Source: Verticillium longisporum (Eukaryota; Ascomycota; Sordariomycetes; Glomerellales; Plectosphaerellaceae). Taken from it: 64,000 nt of DNA. Both the position numbers and the translations under genes were made by a program. The notes under the pieces are model-generated. The model was not told the DNA's origin and made no database searches. It saw only the letters and a program-made list of their open reading frames with translations. The first letter of the stretch is position 1, and each line of letters opens with the position of its first letter. Of this stretch, positions 44,649-54,446 are shown one piece after another. Location: NCBI GenBank assembly GCA_019188255.1, contig JAETXT010000004.1, forward strand, positions 4,030,001 to 4,094,000, given 5' to 3'.

Positions 44649-46728
44649 TCAGACTGCTCCAGACATGTCGAATTGGAAGGGCACGTATTCGTTGACCATG
44701 AATCCTTGCGACATTTGATTTGCGCAATTCGCTGACGTCAAAGCGTTCATGGCCGAGAAGGTAGCATCGGATGGAATCATGCCCATCGGCGACAATGTGG
44801 CATAAGGAGAAAACTCAAAGGTGGGCGCAGACATGAGTGTGGGTTGGTCAGTAGACGTCGTGTCGAGTGACAGCTCGGGACCCATGCTGTACCCGGGAAA
44901 GTCCGGCTCCTGGGGCAGCTTGTTGCCGATGCCTGCGAACGTCATATCTATCGCCGTCATAGCCGTGTTGGCTGCCTCGTTGTCGTCGTCCTCCTCATCC
45001 GCATCGTTGGTTTCGCTGCTGTGCACATACACCTCTTCGAACCAGGCCTTCAGCTCGTTCATCGGTGGCCAGTCACCGCCGCCCTTGCCACCACGCTTCT
45101 CCTCGTCGTCACCGCGCGCCTTCTTGCCCCGGGCAACCTTGGGCTTGAAGTGTGTCCGACGCAAGTGTGCCGCTGCGTTATAATAAGCACCGTATTGCTT
45201 CTTGGCCTTGCATTGCTTGCACTTGCTGAGGGGGTGAAGGGCTTGAACAGCGGTGGGGATGCCAGAGAGGGCAGGATCTCGACAAATGAACTTCTTGACA
45301 ACGCCGGCATGCTTCGCTTCAACATGGCGCTTCAGCTCGTGCTCGCCTCGGAAGCCCTGCGGGTTATCGTCGCACATGGTGCACTTGACCTTGGGGTGCT
45401 TAGGCCTGGTGTATGGGCCGCTCTTTGTCATGGCCACCTTGCCGTCCTTTTTGGAGGCCTGTGCCGGAGAACTCTTGATGACAGCTTTGGGCTTTGCTGC
45501 GAGCAGCCTCGTGGCATTCTGGTTGTGGCGTCGGCGGGCTTCGCGTGCACGGCGCTCCACGCTGGACTGTGTGGAGGTGGAGCTGTTGGATCGCTCCATG
45601 CCAATAGACTCTTGAGACAGGAACTGCTCACTATGGGCAGAGGTGGAATAATCTTGGGACAAGGGGTCAGGGAAGCCGTCGCCCAGGTAGGGCATCGGGT
45701 CGCCGCTCTTGTCGCAAGTGTCGTCCTGGAACGAGGCGTAGAAATCCTGGTCCAGAGACAAGTCAGTCTGTTGGGAGTGCGTCGAGTCGAGCCTGGCCAT
45801 ATCAAATGCGCCAACGAGAGCACTGTCGAAGGAGCTGTTGTCCCGGGTCAACGCTGCCGATTCTGCGGCAGATGGCCCCGACGTCATGGATGGACAAGCC
45901 GACATCATGAGGCTAGAGCCCGAGCCGCGATTGCTGTGCGATAGAGCGTAGTTTTGAGCAGGCGGGGGTCTTGGATTTGAAGATGCTACAGCGTCGGTGG
46001 TCTCGTGTGCTTCCAGATAGGCCAATGGGTGAATGCCTACACCATCAAGAGAGCTGTGCTCCTCGACGCTTTGCAGAAATGAGCGGCGCTGAGTTGTGGT
46101 TGCCCGCTGAAGGGGCGTGGCAAAGCCGTAGTTGCTAGAGGAGCCGTCTCGGGCCTGGGTGAAACCGCTGTGCGGCGTGTGGGCTGTATTGGAGCTCTGG
46201 AGAGGAGCGATAGGCCCAGCTGCGATGAATGGCACATTTCGTGACGACTGGCTGGAACCACTACGTGACATGCCGGTGGTCATGGAAGGCGATGGTGTGT
46301 ACTGTTGAGACATGACTCTGGGGCGCTTCACGGGATGCTGACGTTCGCTGCTTTGGTCCTGGAACGGGCGAGTGAGTATGGGCGACTCTCAGGAGCCGAG
46401 AGGGGTACGGGGTAACATACCATCGGACGGCCTGACGACATGGATGACGGCGCATGTCCCATGGTGGACTTGCTGCGCTGGACTTTTCCCACGGAGCGAA
46501 CGGCATATTGTTGCGTGGGCACGTTTCTCGGGACGTTGACAAAGTCTACAGGGAAATCACTGTGCTCAACAGGATAGTGCGACTGTTGGTTGGCATACGA
46601 AGACGGGGGTGATTCTGGGATGCCAGGTGAAGCTGGGCCTTGAGCGCGTGGACTTCTCGTTCACGTTCTTGCAGTTGACGTTGCAGTTCGTCGAAGCCGT
46701 TGAACTGTTGGTTCATGTTGTTCATCAC
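44649..46728 (-). CDS. C2H2 zinc-finger-like regulator (two exons, frame break in exon 1)
   Basis: Exon 1 46728-46421, intron 46420-46359 (GTATGT..CCAG), exon 2 46358-44649; about 672 aa. The N terminus has a short coiled coil (GFDELQRQLQEREREVHALK), then a long Ser/Thr/Pro-rich activation-type region. A C2H2-like block follows at about residues 410-440 (KCTMCDDNPQGFRGEHELKR, then VEAKHAG), a second Cys/His block (CKQCKAKKQYGAYYNAAAHL) and a basic stretch. The last 130 residues are acidic. Exon 1 needs a shift near 46612-46617: after LHLAS the conserved-looking SPPSSYANQQSHYPVEH lies one frame back. Either one base is missing, or a 50-nt intron with a weak GTGAAC donor removes the coiled coil; both restore the frame. 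Nuclear function is inferred from the zinc fingers. Confidence 0.82.
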
Positions 46729-49700
46729 AACGAAAGCACAGTGAAGCTGTCGACGAACAACGATCAGGCTTGTTGTTGGTTGACGGATGGGTGTAACTGT
46801 GACTACGAGCAGCCTCGTCTTGATGGTGCGTTTGAATAAGCGTGGGCTGGCTGATGGAAGTAGTGGGGTGCTGCAGAGCGGCCTCGACGTCAGAGCTGAA
46901 TCGAGTACTGATCTGATCTGATCTTCGTCTTTTTGTTCCGCTTGGTTTCTCTCGCTCTTCGGTCTCGAGAAACAATGTCAGGGGACAAGGGCGCAGAAGC
47001 TCAGAGGAAGTTTGGGGTTTCGAGTCAAAAAGAAGACGATCACAAGAAAAGAGAGAAAGGAGGCGGTCGACGAGGGTTGACGTGTGGGTATAATAAAGGC
47101 GAGGGTGAGCTGAGCGATGGGCGTGTCCAGTGAGGGAAGTGAGGCTTTGCGTATCCCCACCCAGCGCATGTACATGTAATGTCGGTGGGACGGAGACAGG
47201 ACGCTAGCGATGGATGGGAAGATGGTGTGTACCGTAGGTAGGGTAGGGTAGGGACAAGGATGGGAGGGAGTGGGTTAGGATGGATGCGAGATGCGCTGTC
47301 TGCGGGATTCTGAGGTGTGCGGCCCGTGGTTCGCGACGTGCCGGTAAACTTTGTGATTGTCTCCTTTTGGGCCAATGTTGGTTGGGTTGGCAGGTTGGGT
47401 TGGTTGGAGGAGGAGGAAGAGGGCGGGGTGTGTGTGCGTGTGTGAAGGAAGGATGCAAGCAAGAAGGGGGGAGGTGACGATAGGTAGATTTCGTACACAA
47501 CACCTGGGCGAAACGACAGAACACTTGAGACATGGACAAACGCCCAGAAATGGCCGGGCTGGACACACGGGCGAGGATAGCAAGAGAGGCAGGAGCAGGG
47601 GGAGGCGAGACAGTTGCAATGCGGCGATGCGGCAGGGTGGCTGCTGCTGCTGCTTCCACCTCTTTTGCTCCCACTGGACGCTGTGGTGGGTGCCTGTGTG
47701 TAAGAGTAGAAGTGCATTGGAAAAGAGTTGTCAGGGGTGGGGACGCCGCCACTTTCAGTGGAAGTCGCGGGGACGTGAGAGCTCGTCGATTGGCTTCACC
47801 TGCTTGTTGATCGCTCGTCAGTGGTGCAACACGTTGCTAGCGTGCCGAGATGGCTGACTGGCTGGCAGGGGTCGGCAGACAAGGCAGTACCAAAGTACCT
47901 AGGTAGATCGCAGCGCCCGACTACAGCGCCGTGGCCACTGGAATTCAAAGCTCACCGTCTTCTGTGCCCACCTCTCTCCCCTCCCCACCCACCATCTGAA
48001 CCAAGATCGAGTTCCCTGTAGTAGACCCAGCCCACCCGCGATTTCCATTCCACACGCTAGCCCATTTTATCGAACAGCCTGACTCGAGACGTCAACCCTA
48101 ACGTAATTCCATCAGTTCCGACTTGGAATACCACGACGCTGACCGCTCAATAGTGTCGGCTGTCCATCCTGGCCCCGGGTGGCTCGCGATCGCGACTGTC
48201 GATTTGTTCTCAATCTCAAATTCCGAGAGCGGTGACGAATCAACAATGACGGCATAATACCTCCGGTCACAGGGTATGCCCAGTCCGACCCCGTAGATTC
48301 CGCTTGCTTTCCGCCATGCACGTTCCCGAGCCTCGTCTCGGACATGACTTTGAGAGACATTCTTTTCTTCTGGCAAGTCCCAGCATTGCCATGGTCGGGG
48401 TTGTCGGGGAGAGAAGGATGCCAGGCATTACGCAGCATAAGATCCTGAGTCCGCCGAGCGGTTGAAACAATCGGGAGGGGCAGCCCCGGCGTTTTGGTTC
48501 GGGGATGCCGTACAGGAATAGCGACGGCTGCCCGCTCAGGAAAAGGCTGGTCAACATGAAAAAGAAACGGGAATGACGGTTGCGAAGGAGCAAGGGCCAT
48601 GTCATCATGCCCATCATCACACCGAATCACCAACATGAGCTGCACCCCCCGGTCGTGGAACGTGACATCTTCGTCATGACGATCCCCTGGTCTGGCCAGA
48701 GTCCAAGAGGTCTAAGCCGCGAGACATGGCGCGCGCTGGGGCGCCTGCTCTTGAGATGCCTTCTTCCCTCTTTCCTTCTACCCCGAGAGCGAGCCCGAAT
48801 AATCAAGGCAAAGCATGCGCTGGGCGAAAGGCAGATAAACTAGCCAGCCAGCCGGCCAGCAGCCAGCCAGCCAGCCAGCAGCCAGCCAGCCGGCCAGCAG
48901 CCAGCCAGCCAGCCAGCCAGCCAGCTGAGGTGTCAGGGTGTCGGCGAAGCATCACGGCAACGATGGCTTCTTTCCGCGGCCCTATCACCAAGTGCCCAAG
49001 CGCGAGGCGGCATGGCGACGTGACATGTGCTTCAGCGCAGCCATGATCAGCCTAATTCGTCTCACGTTCAACGACTTCTACTTCCACCGTACTGTAGATG
49101 CGACGAGCGAGGCGACGCATGCACCTGCATGGTGACCATGCGCCAGCTGCTGTCCCACCCCTTACTTCCTTCAAGCCATCAGAGTCGGCCGTCAGCACGC
49201 CCGCCGGCCGCAGGAATCGCTTCAGAAGCCGTCGCGCCACAGCATGAGCAAGCGCTGTCCAACGGATGCTGGCTGGCGACTCTGATCTGGCTGGCTGTCG
49301 ACAGAAGCCAGACAATCCATTGAAGCGCCTCGGCGACCTGTGGCAGGCCCCATGCCTCGTTCCTCTGTCTACTGGCCATTGGCCGATCTGCAGTCGTAGC
49401 ATCCCCCCGAGGAAAGTGAGGCGGCCGCCCCGCATCGCCATAATAATAGGCTGTCCACTGCCGGCACGGTACACAGGGAAGGCCCCGTGAGCGCTGAAGG
49501 GTTGCTGCGGATTGGGCGGCGCGGCGCGGCATGCGCGGCTTGGGATTAGGGAAGGACATACTGCTGGTCCGCTCGCTTGCTCGTCTCCCTCAACCCGCCG
49601 CTTTCTGCGATGTGCATAGCGAGCCGCTTGATCGTCATCGGAACAGCGGGTCTGCCCCGGGCGACACGAGGAGAGGCATTGCAGGTCGCCGCGCAGAGGG

Positions 49701-50548
49701 ACAGGCAAAGGCAAAGCAGCTAGTGAGCTCAATTCATCTTGTTGTTCATGGGCGGGTTGCAGCGCTCATCTCCCGCAGCGAATGGGCGCGACAGTCCGGC
49801 CCGCAGCACGGATCACGAACAGATCTCACCGAGTCTGACCACGGGCGAGACGCCTTCAAGGCTGGTCTACTCGCCCTCTAGCATGTCGGTCATCTCCTGA
49901 TCAGTGGTCTGTCGTCGGTGGACAAGACGCCCGGGCGGGCGTCACTATTGATCCCTGAGCACGCGATGGCGGCACGGCAGATGCTTGACATGCTACCACA
50001 ACCAGCCTTGGCCGACCAAGTCGTACGACCTTGGAGGAGGACCGCGCTCACCTCATGAAGTAAGGGACGGGTCTGGTTTGACGCCCTCAGTGTAAAGGGC
50101 TATCGGGGCCTCAATTGCCCTCTTCCCGGGGGGGCACCGGGTTTTGCCGTCCCTGGCCGTTCGTCTTTGCCTCGCCTTCTTTTCGTCGTTGGGCTGTTCT
50201 TGCAGGTGGTCGTGATCCCTACGAGGGATGCCTTCGAGCCTGATGCGACCCGCCGTTGCTCGAGTCTTCAACCAAAAAAGGGCGATGGTGTCGTTGGAGC
50301 AAGGCACGCCGCCTGCTTGTGTGCCCGAGTCTGCCTGATGTACGGTTCGGGACCAAAATTAGGGATCAGTTTTGCCCGACTATGGCGCCAAACCCCATTC
50401 ACCACGACAAGGACCCGGTGAGTCATTGTAGAGTGCAGGAACAGCAATCCCAAATTGAAGTCATCGGGAGTTCAGTTGGACCTCATGTGCCGAACAACCT
50501 CACCTTGCCGTATTGTGACGACGCGTACGTCTGCGCCTACACCGAATC
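46729..50548. other. 3.8-kb intergenic region with minisatellites
   Basis: Lies between the divergent C2H2 and GNAT genes. It contains a pyrimidine-rich leader of the C2H2 gene (46.8-47.7 kb on the minus strand), a GGGTA-type G-rich run (47235-47275), a TACCTAGGTA motif (47896-47905), and a CCAG minisatellite (48843-48925). Frames of 160-230 codons here are low in complexity (Ser/Pro/Arg-rich) and unsupported. Confidence 0.5.
48843..48925 (+). repeat. CCAG/CAGC minisatellite with a 38-bp higher-order period
   Basis: About 83 bp made of GCCA units. Interruptions (CCGG and CAGCAG) recur with a spacing of about 38 bp, so the array has been duplicated as a block at least once. Confidence 0.9.
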
Positions 50549-51111
50549 ATGACAGCAAAAGCCAATCTACGATCAAAATGCTGGAAGAAGAATGGCTTTC
50601 TCGTGTCAACTGACGCGAGACTCCTGCCGATCCCCAAGGTCATTGAGATGTTTGGCTCGGCGGATTTCTACTGGGCCAAGGCTCTTTCACCAACTGCCAT
50701 GCAGGAAGCAATCGAAAACTCGCTCTGCTTCGGCCTCTACGAGGAAAAGGAAATAATAGAGCCGATTGATGCTTCGGACCATCCTGCCAACACGAACCTT
50801 GTCGGTTTCGCGCGATGCATCACAGACTTTGTCACGTTCATGTACATTACAGATGTGTGGGTTGACCCAGCACAGCAGGGAAAGGGTCTCGGCACATGGC
50901 TCGTCAACTGCGTCCAAGAGGTGGTTGAGGGCATGCCCGACCTCCGGAAAAGCCTGCTCTTCACCGGTGATTGGGCGCGATCGGTCCCTTTTATGAGAAG
51001 CTGATGGGCATGAAGTTGGTGGGTTCACAGCCAGGTGAAGGGCTCGCCATTATGGAGAGGAAGGGCAGAGGCCACCCCAGCTATGGCCGGCCCGGCACCA
51101 GCTACAATTGA
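50549..51111 (+). pseudogene. GNAT-family N-acetyltransferase, one frameshift
   Basis: An acetyl-CoA-dependent acetyltransferase of the GNAT fold. WKKNGFLVSTDARLL opens the domain. FMYITDVWVDPAQQGKGLGTWLVNCV carries the acetyl-CoA loop Q-x-x-G-x-G, and LLFTGDWARSVPF leads to the last strand. The frame then ends at TGA 51002-51004. One frame back, YEKLMGMKLVGSQPGEG and MERKGRGHPSYG continue the family's ending to TGA 51109-51111. The shift lies in GTCCCTTTTATG (50985-50995), a doubled homopolymer. Repaired length is about 187 aa. ATG 50549 is used. An upstream ATG at 50382 followed by GTGAGT could mark an additional first exon, but no in-frame splice was found. Confidence 0.78.
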
Positions 51112-51502
51112 GAGGATGAGACCCACCATTGGCTGTTCGAATGAAGATGAGTAGATATCCGGTACAGTACGCATACACCCCTCAAAAATTGCAGAAGGAC
51201 AGTTTCTTGATGGCATGAACCCTGAATTCGTGATGTCTTGCCCATGGATTTTTGAGCGATCCCCGGTGATTGGCCAGCTGGCTGTATCGCTTATCTAATC
51301 AGACCATCCCCGCCATTTGACGTTTCGGCTGATTACCGGTAGAGCCATGATGACACTTGGTCGATGATGGACCTACCCACTTGGGAAACTCGCAAGCTGG
51401 CAATAGCTCCCGAAGCTGCACTCACATCACAGAAGCAAGTGGGGAGAGCATCATTCGTTGACTGCGTCTTTATGTGAGCTCGAGAAAAACTTACCCGGCA
51501 CC
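51112..51502. other. Intergenic region, GNAT gene to OS-9 gene
   Basis: About 390 bp. The OS-9 frame is open back to 51458 but the signal peptide starts at 51503. No other structure seen. Confidence 0.5.
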
Positions 51503-53092
51503 ATGCGCCGTCTCCAATTCATTCTGCTGGCAACTGCCCTGCTCACCGGAGCTCGCCAAGCTGGCTTCAGTATCCACGATGACCTCGTCGCCTATCCACA
51601 GTACGAAGTCGTCTTCTCCGAAAGCTTCATTTCTCAAAAGGAAGCCGATGCGCTGTTGAACCGCGCGAATCCCCACTCGACCTACTCGGCCAAATTCTCC
51701 TCACAGTCCGACCTGTCCCAACAGGTGCAAGAAGCGACGGACGACGAAGGACCGAAAAGCGACGATGTGCAGGAGACGTACGAGCTCATGCACATGGCGC
51801 CGTCGAAGTACCTATGCTCCATACCGATTCTCGAACCCGCGGGCCCCGAAAATAAGACGGCCAACGACCTGGCGAAGCAGGAAGAGGCACGCGAGCTCGC
51901 AAGGGCATCGGCTGCCGGCTGGGACCTCATCAACGAGCTCGACGGCACCTGTCTCTACTACATGTCCGGGTGGTGGAGCTACCGCTTCTGCTACAACCGC
52001 GAGATTCTGCAGTTCCACGCGCTGCCGCTGATGCCCAACGGCGAGCCCCCACTGCGAGACCCCAACACGCTCGAATTCGTCCTCGGGCGCGGCCCCAAGG
52101 ATGCCGACGACGGGTCGACAAACGAGAAGGCGGCGGCGGCGACGACGACGGACCTGCAGGTGAAAGGCGATCAGCGCTACCTCGTGCAGCGTCTCGACCG
52201 CGGCACCATCTGCGACCTGACGGGCCGCGAGCGCACGATCGAGATTCAATACCACTGCATGCCGGGCCTCAAGAGCGACCGCATCGGCTGGATCAAGGAG
52301 GTCACGACGTGCGCCTACCTCATGGTCGTCAACACGCCCCGCCTCTGCAACGACGTGGCCTTTTTGCCGCCGAAGCAGACGAGCGCCAACCCCATCAGCT
52401 GCCGCCTCATCCTCGACACGAGCGACCCCGAGGCCAGCGCCGCGTGGCACCGCCGCAAGACGCTCGAGGCCAAGGCGTCCATGGTTCACGGCGAGCGCCG
52501 CGGCGGCAGCGGCGACGCGCGCTTTGCGGAGAACGCGCGGCCGGATCTCGACTCGGAGTCGTTCCGTAAGCAGGAGCCCGTCACGGTCGGCGGGGTCCTC
52601 GTCGGCGGGCGCAAGGTGCTCAGCGAGTCGGACGAGGAGGGCAAGCCGCCGGCGGTGTTGAAGCCGCCGCATAACTTTCTGCCCAACAAGGCGCAGGCGG
52701 GCAAGCCAAAGGTTCCAGGGGCGGGGGCGGCAGCGGCGGCAGACGAGGCCGAAGCGTACGAAACGGAGACGATCGCATCACGAAAGCACAAGGCTGAGGG
52801 GGGCGAGCTCTGGATCCTCTCGGACGAGGAGCTCGAGGAGCTGGACCTGAGCCCCGAGACGGTGGAGGACATGCGGCAGGAGATTGAGAAGCTCGCGGGC
52901 GACAAGGGCTGGAAGCTCGAGGTGGTGGAGGCGCCAGGCGAGGCCAGGGAGCTGCGCGGCTACGTTGACGAAGACGAAGATGATGCCAAGGCCAAGGCGA
53001 GGGCGAAAGCCAAGGCGGCCGGCAAGAAGGGGCCCGACGCAGATGAAGAGGACGTTGTGGGCAGCGAAGAGCAGTTTTACGGAGACTGGTGA
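51503..53092 (+). CDS. YOS9: OS-9/Yos9-type ER quality-control lectin
   Basis: A luminal ER lectin that reads trimmed N-glycans on misfolded proteins and passes them to the HRD1 ubiquitin ligase (ERAD). Single exon, 529 aa. ATG 51503 starts the signal peptide MRRLQFILLATALLTGARQA; the in-frame ATG 51458 would bury it. N-terminal PQYEVVFSESFIS is typical of the family. The MRH domain (about 147-285) has GTCLYYMSGWWSYRFCYN with the double Trp, then LQFH (Gln), and CMPGLKSDRIGWIKEVTTCAYLMVV with the Arg, Glu and Tyr sugar contacts, plus paired cysteines. The C-terminal third is acidic and disordered with an Ala/Lys-rich stretch. It ends EEQFYGDW and therefore lacks the HDEL retention signal of the yeast protein. 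Confidence 0.92.
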   Translation: MRRLQFILLATALLTGARQAGFSIHDDLVAYPQYEVVFSESFISQKEADALLNRANPHSTYSAKFSSQSDLSQQVQEATDDEGPKSDDVQETYELMHMAPSKYLCSIPILEPAGPENKTANDLAKQEEARELARASAAGWDLINELDGTCLYYMSGWWSYRFCYNREILQFHALPLMPNGEPPLRDPNTLEFVLGRGPKDADDGSTNEKAAAATTTDLQVKGDQRYLVQRLDRGTICDLTGRERTIEIQYHCMPGLKSDRIGWIKEVTTCAYLMVVNTPRLCNDVAFLPPKQTSANPISCRLILDTSDPEASAAWHRRKTLEAKASMVHGERRGGSGDARFAENARPDLDSESFRKQEPVTVGGVLVGGRKVLSESDEEGKPPAVLKPPHNFLPNKAQAGKPKVPGAGAAAAADEAEAYETETIASRKHKAEGGELWILSDEELEELDLSPETVEDMRQEIEKLAGDKGWKLEVVEAPGEARELRGYVDEDEDDAKAKARAKAKAAGKKGPDADEEDVVGSEEQFYGDW

Positions 53093-53372
53093 TTGTTCAT
53101 TGTTGCTGTATGAAGTAGACAGCACCAAGCTTGCAGGGGGCTTCTGGCTAGCATCGGCGTTACGGTTTGGGTTCGAACTGGAAGGTGTCACGATGTGGCC
53201 GTTGACATGCATGACGTGACACAGGTTCGACATGTGATGGATATTGCTCGCGAAGCAATTGATGTTTGGAAACCGCAGCCACAGCGTCCAGAAGAAAGCC
53301 ACAAACGGATCCTGCCTTGCGTCTCCTCTGAGCCGATCTCGCAACAGCGTCTCGCAAGCGAAGCTAGCATGA

Positions 53373-53701
53373 CATCCCTTTGAAACCGAATTCAGTCTCA
53401 GTACAAAAAGCGCTCCATAAGCCGTATACCGCCTTCGTAATTAGGTTTAGCGCTGCTACCTTTCGCCACCTTCCTCAGTACCTAGAGCCCTACTCATTCT
53501 AATGTAATCCACCTGAGATCCTCACTATATACCCCAGTACGCCTGATGTCATTAGGGTCCTGTAGTACTATAGCATATTGTGAATGTACTGTGGGCTAGG
53601 TCTACGATTTGGTTAGCTGTAAAGCTCATTTCTGCCACGTTAGTTGGGTCCTTCTAGTATGTATTTTTTGTACTGAGATCGAATTCGGTTTCAAAGGGAT
53701 G
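53373..53701. mobile_element. MITE-like element with 37-bp terminal inverted repeats
   Basis: The left end (53373-53409) reads CATCCCTTTGAAACCGAATT then CAGTCTCAGTACAAAAA. The right end (53665-53701) is its reverse complement except for two adjacent bases (AG against GA). The 255 bp between them are AT-richer than the surroundings and have no ORF. Length, non-coding interior and long near-perfect inverted termini fit a miniature inverted-repeat transposable element. A target-site duplication is not clear; at most GA flanks both sides. Confidence 0.7.
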
Positions 53702-54050
53702 AGCCCTGGAAATAGTACACCCAAACGCGGCCAGGTCCCTGGCAAGGCTGGCACTGAGGAGCCGAGTTGAGCCTCTGGCCCACATGTTTTGCTGCATTGA
53801 CCCAAGTCAGCAGACCACAATCTCCCGGCAAACATACAACACACAGCAGAGAGACAAGTACCGTGATCGGCGGGTACGAGCCAAGACGTGGTGAGGCAGC
53901 GCTGATTGGCCTCCCCCGCATTCAACGGCATGTGTTTGCGAATCACATCTCGGACTCTTCCCCGCACTTTTTCGTTTGAGCTGATGAAGAGGCGACGAGA
54001 CGAACAGGCCTGAATCAGGTCGCCTTGACAGTGCAGTTTTCCCGTTGGCC

Positions 54051-54155
54051 GTCCTCGTGGATGACCTGACCGTCCTCGTGGATGACCTGACCGTCCTCGT
54101 GGATGACCTGACCGTCCTCGTGGATGACCTGACCATCCTCGTGGGCGACCTGGGC
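54051..54155 (+). repeat. 21-bp minisatellite upstream of the second Zn2Cys6 gene
   Basis: Four perfect copies of the 21-bp unit GTCCTCGTGGATGACCTGAC+C (54051-54134) and a fifth, degenerate copy (54135-54155). Translated in the regulator's frame it reads VLVDDLT four times and ILVGDLG once. Confidence 0.92.
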
Positions 54156-54446
54156 CCAGTGCAGCAGCTACAGCAGCTACAGCAGGCGCGCACGGAAAGA
54201 GGGGCCAACTCCACTGTCGACCTTCCTTCCCCCTTCATTATCACATCGCCCAATTCCTCGCTGATACCTACCTCGTCCCCTTCCCCATCAATCCACCTAC
54301 GATCCCCCCCCTACCTATCCATCCCATCGCAACGAGAGGCCCGGGTCGATCGCATAGGGCCCGACACCGCAAAAGTCAAAGTCCGCAGTTCCTCTCTTCC
54401 GTCTCAGATTGCCTGCCCGTTCATCATCCCTGCGTCATGCTCCGCG

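Larger units (their letters stand above)
53093..54446. other. Intergenic region with MITE-like element and minisatellite
   Basis: Holds the OS-9 3' flank, a 329-bp inverted-repeat element (53373-53701), a 21-bp minisatellite (54051-54155) and the leader of the second Zn2Cys6 gene. Confidence 0.6.

Noticed and set aside
45021..45944. 307-codon plus-strand frame opposite the C2H2 regulator
   Set aside because: Shadow frame; the minus strand encodes the zinc-finger blocks.
47235..47275. Telomere-like GGGTA repeats
   Set aside because: The unit is TAGGG rather than the fungal TTAGGG, only three copies are present, and the locus is internal. A G-quadruplex is possible but not compelling.
47040..47717. 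225-codon minus-strand frame upstream of the C2H2 gene
   Set aside because: Ser/Pro/Thr low-complexity translation of a pyrimidine-rich leader, with no conserved segment.
48843..48925. CRISPR-like array
   Set aside because: It is a simple tandem minisatellite without unique spacers, in eukaryotic DNA.
51812..52672. 286-codon minus-strand frame inside the OS-9 gene
   Set aside because: Arg/Ala-rich reverse translation of the MRH domain.
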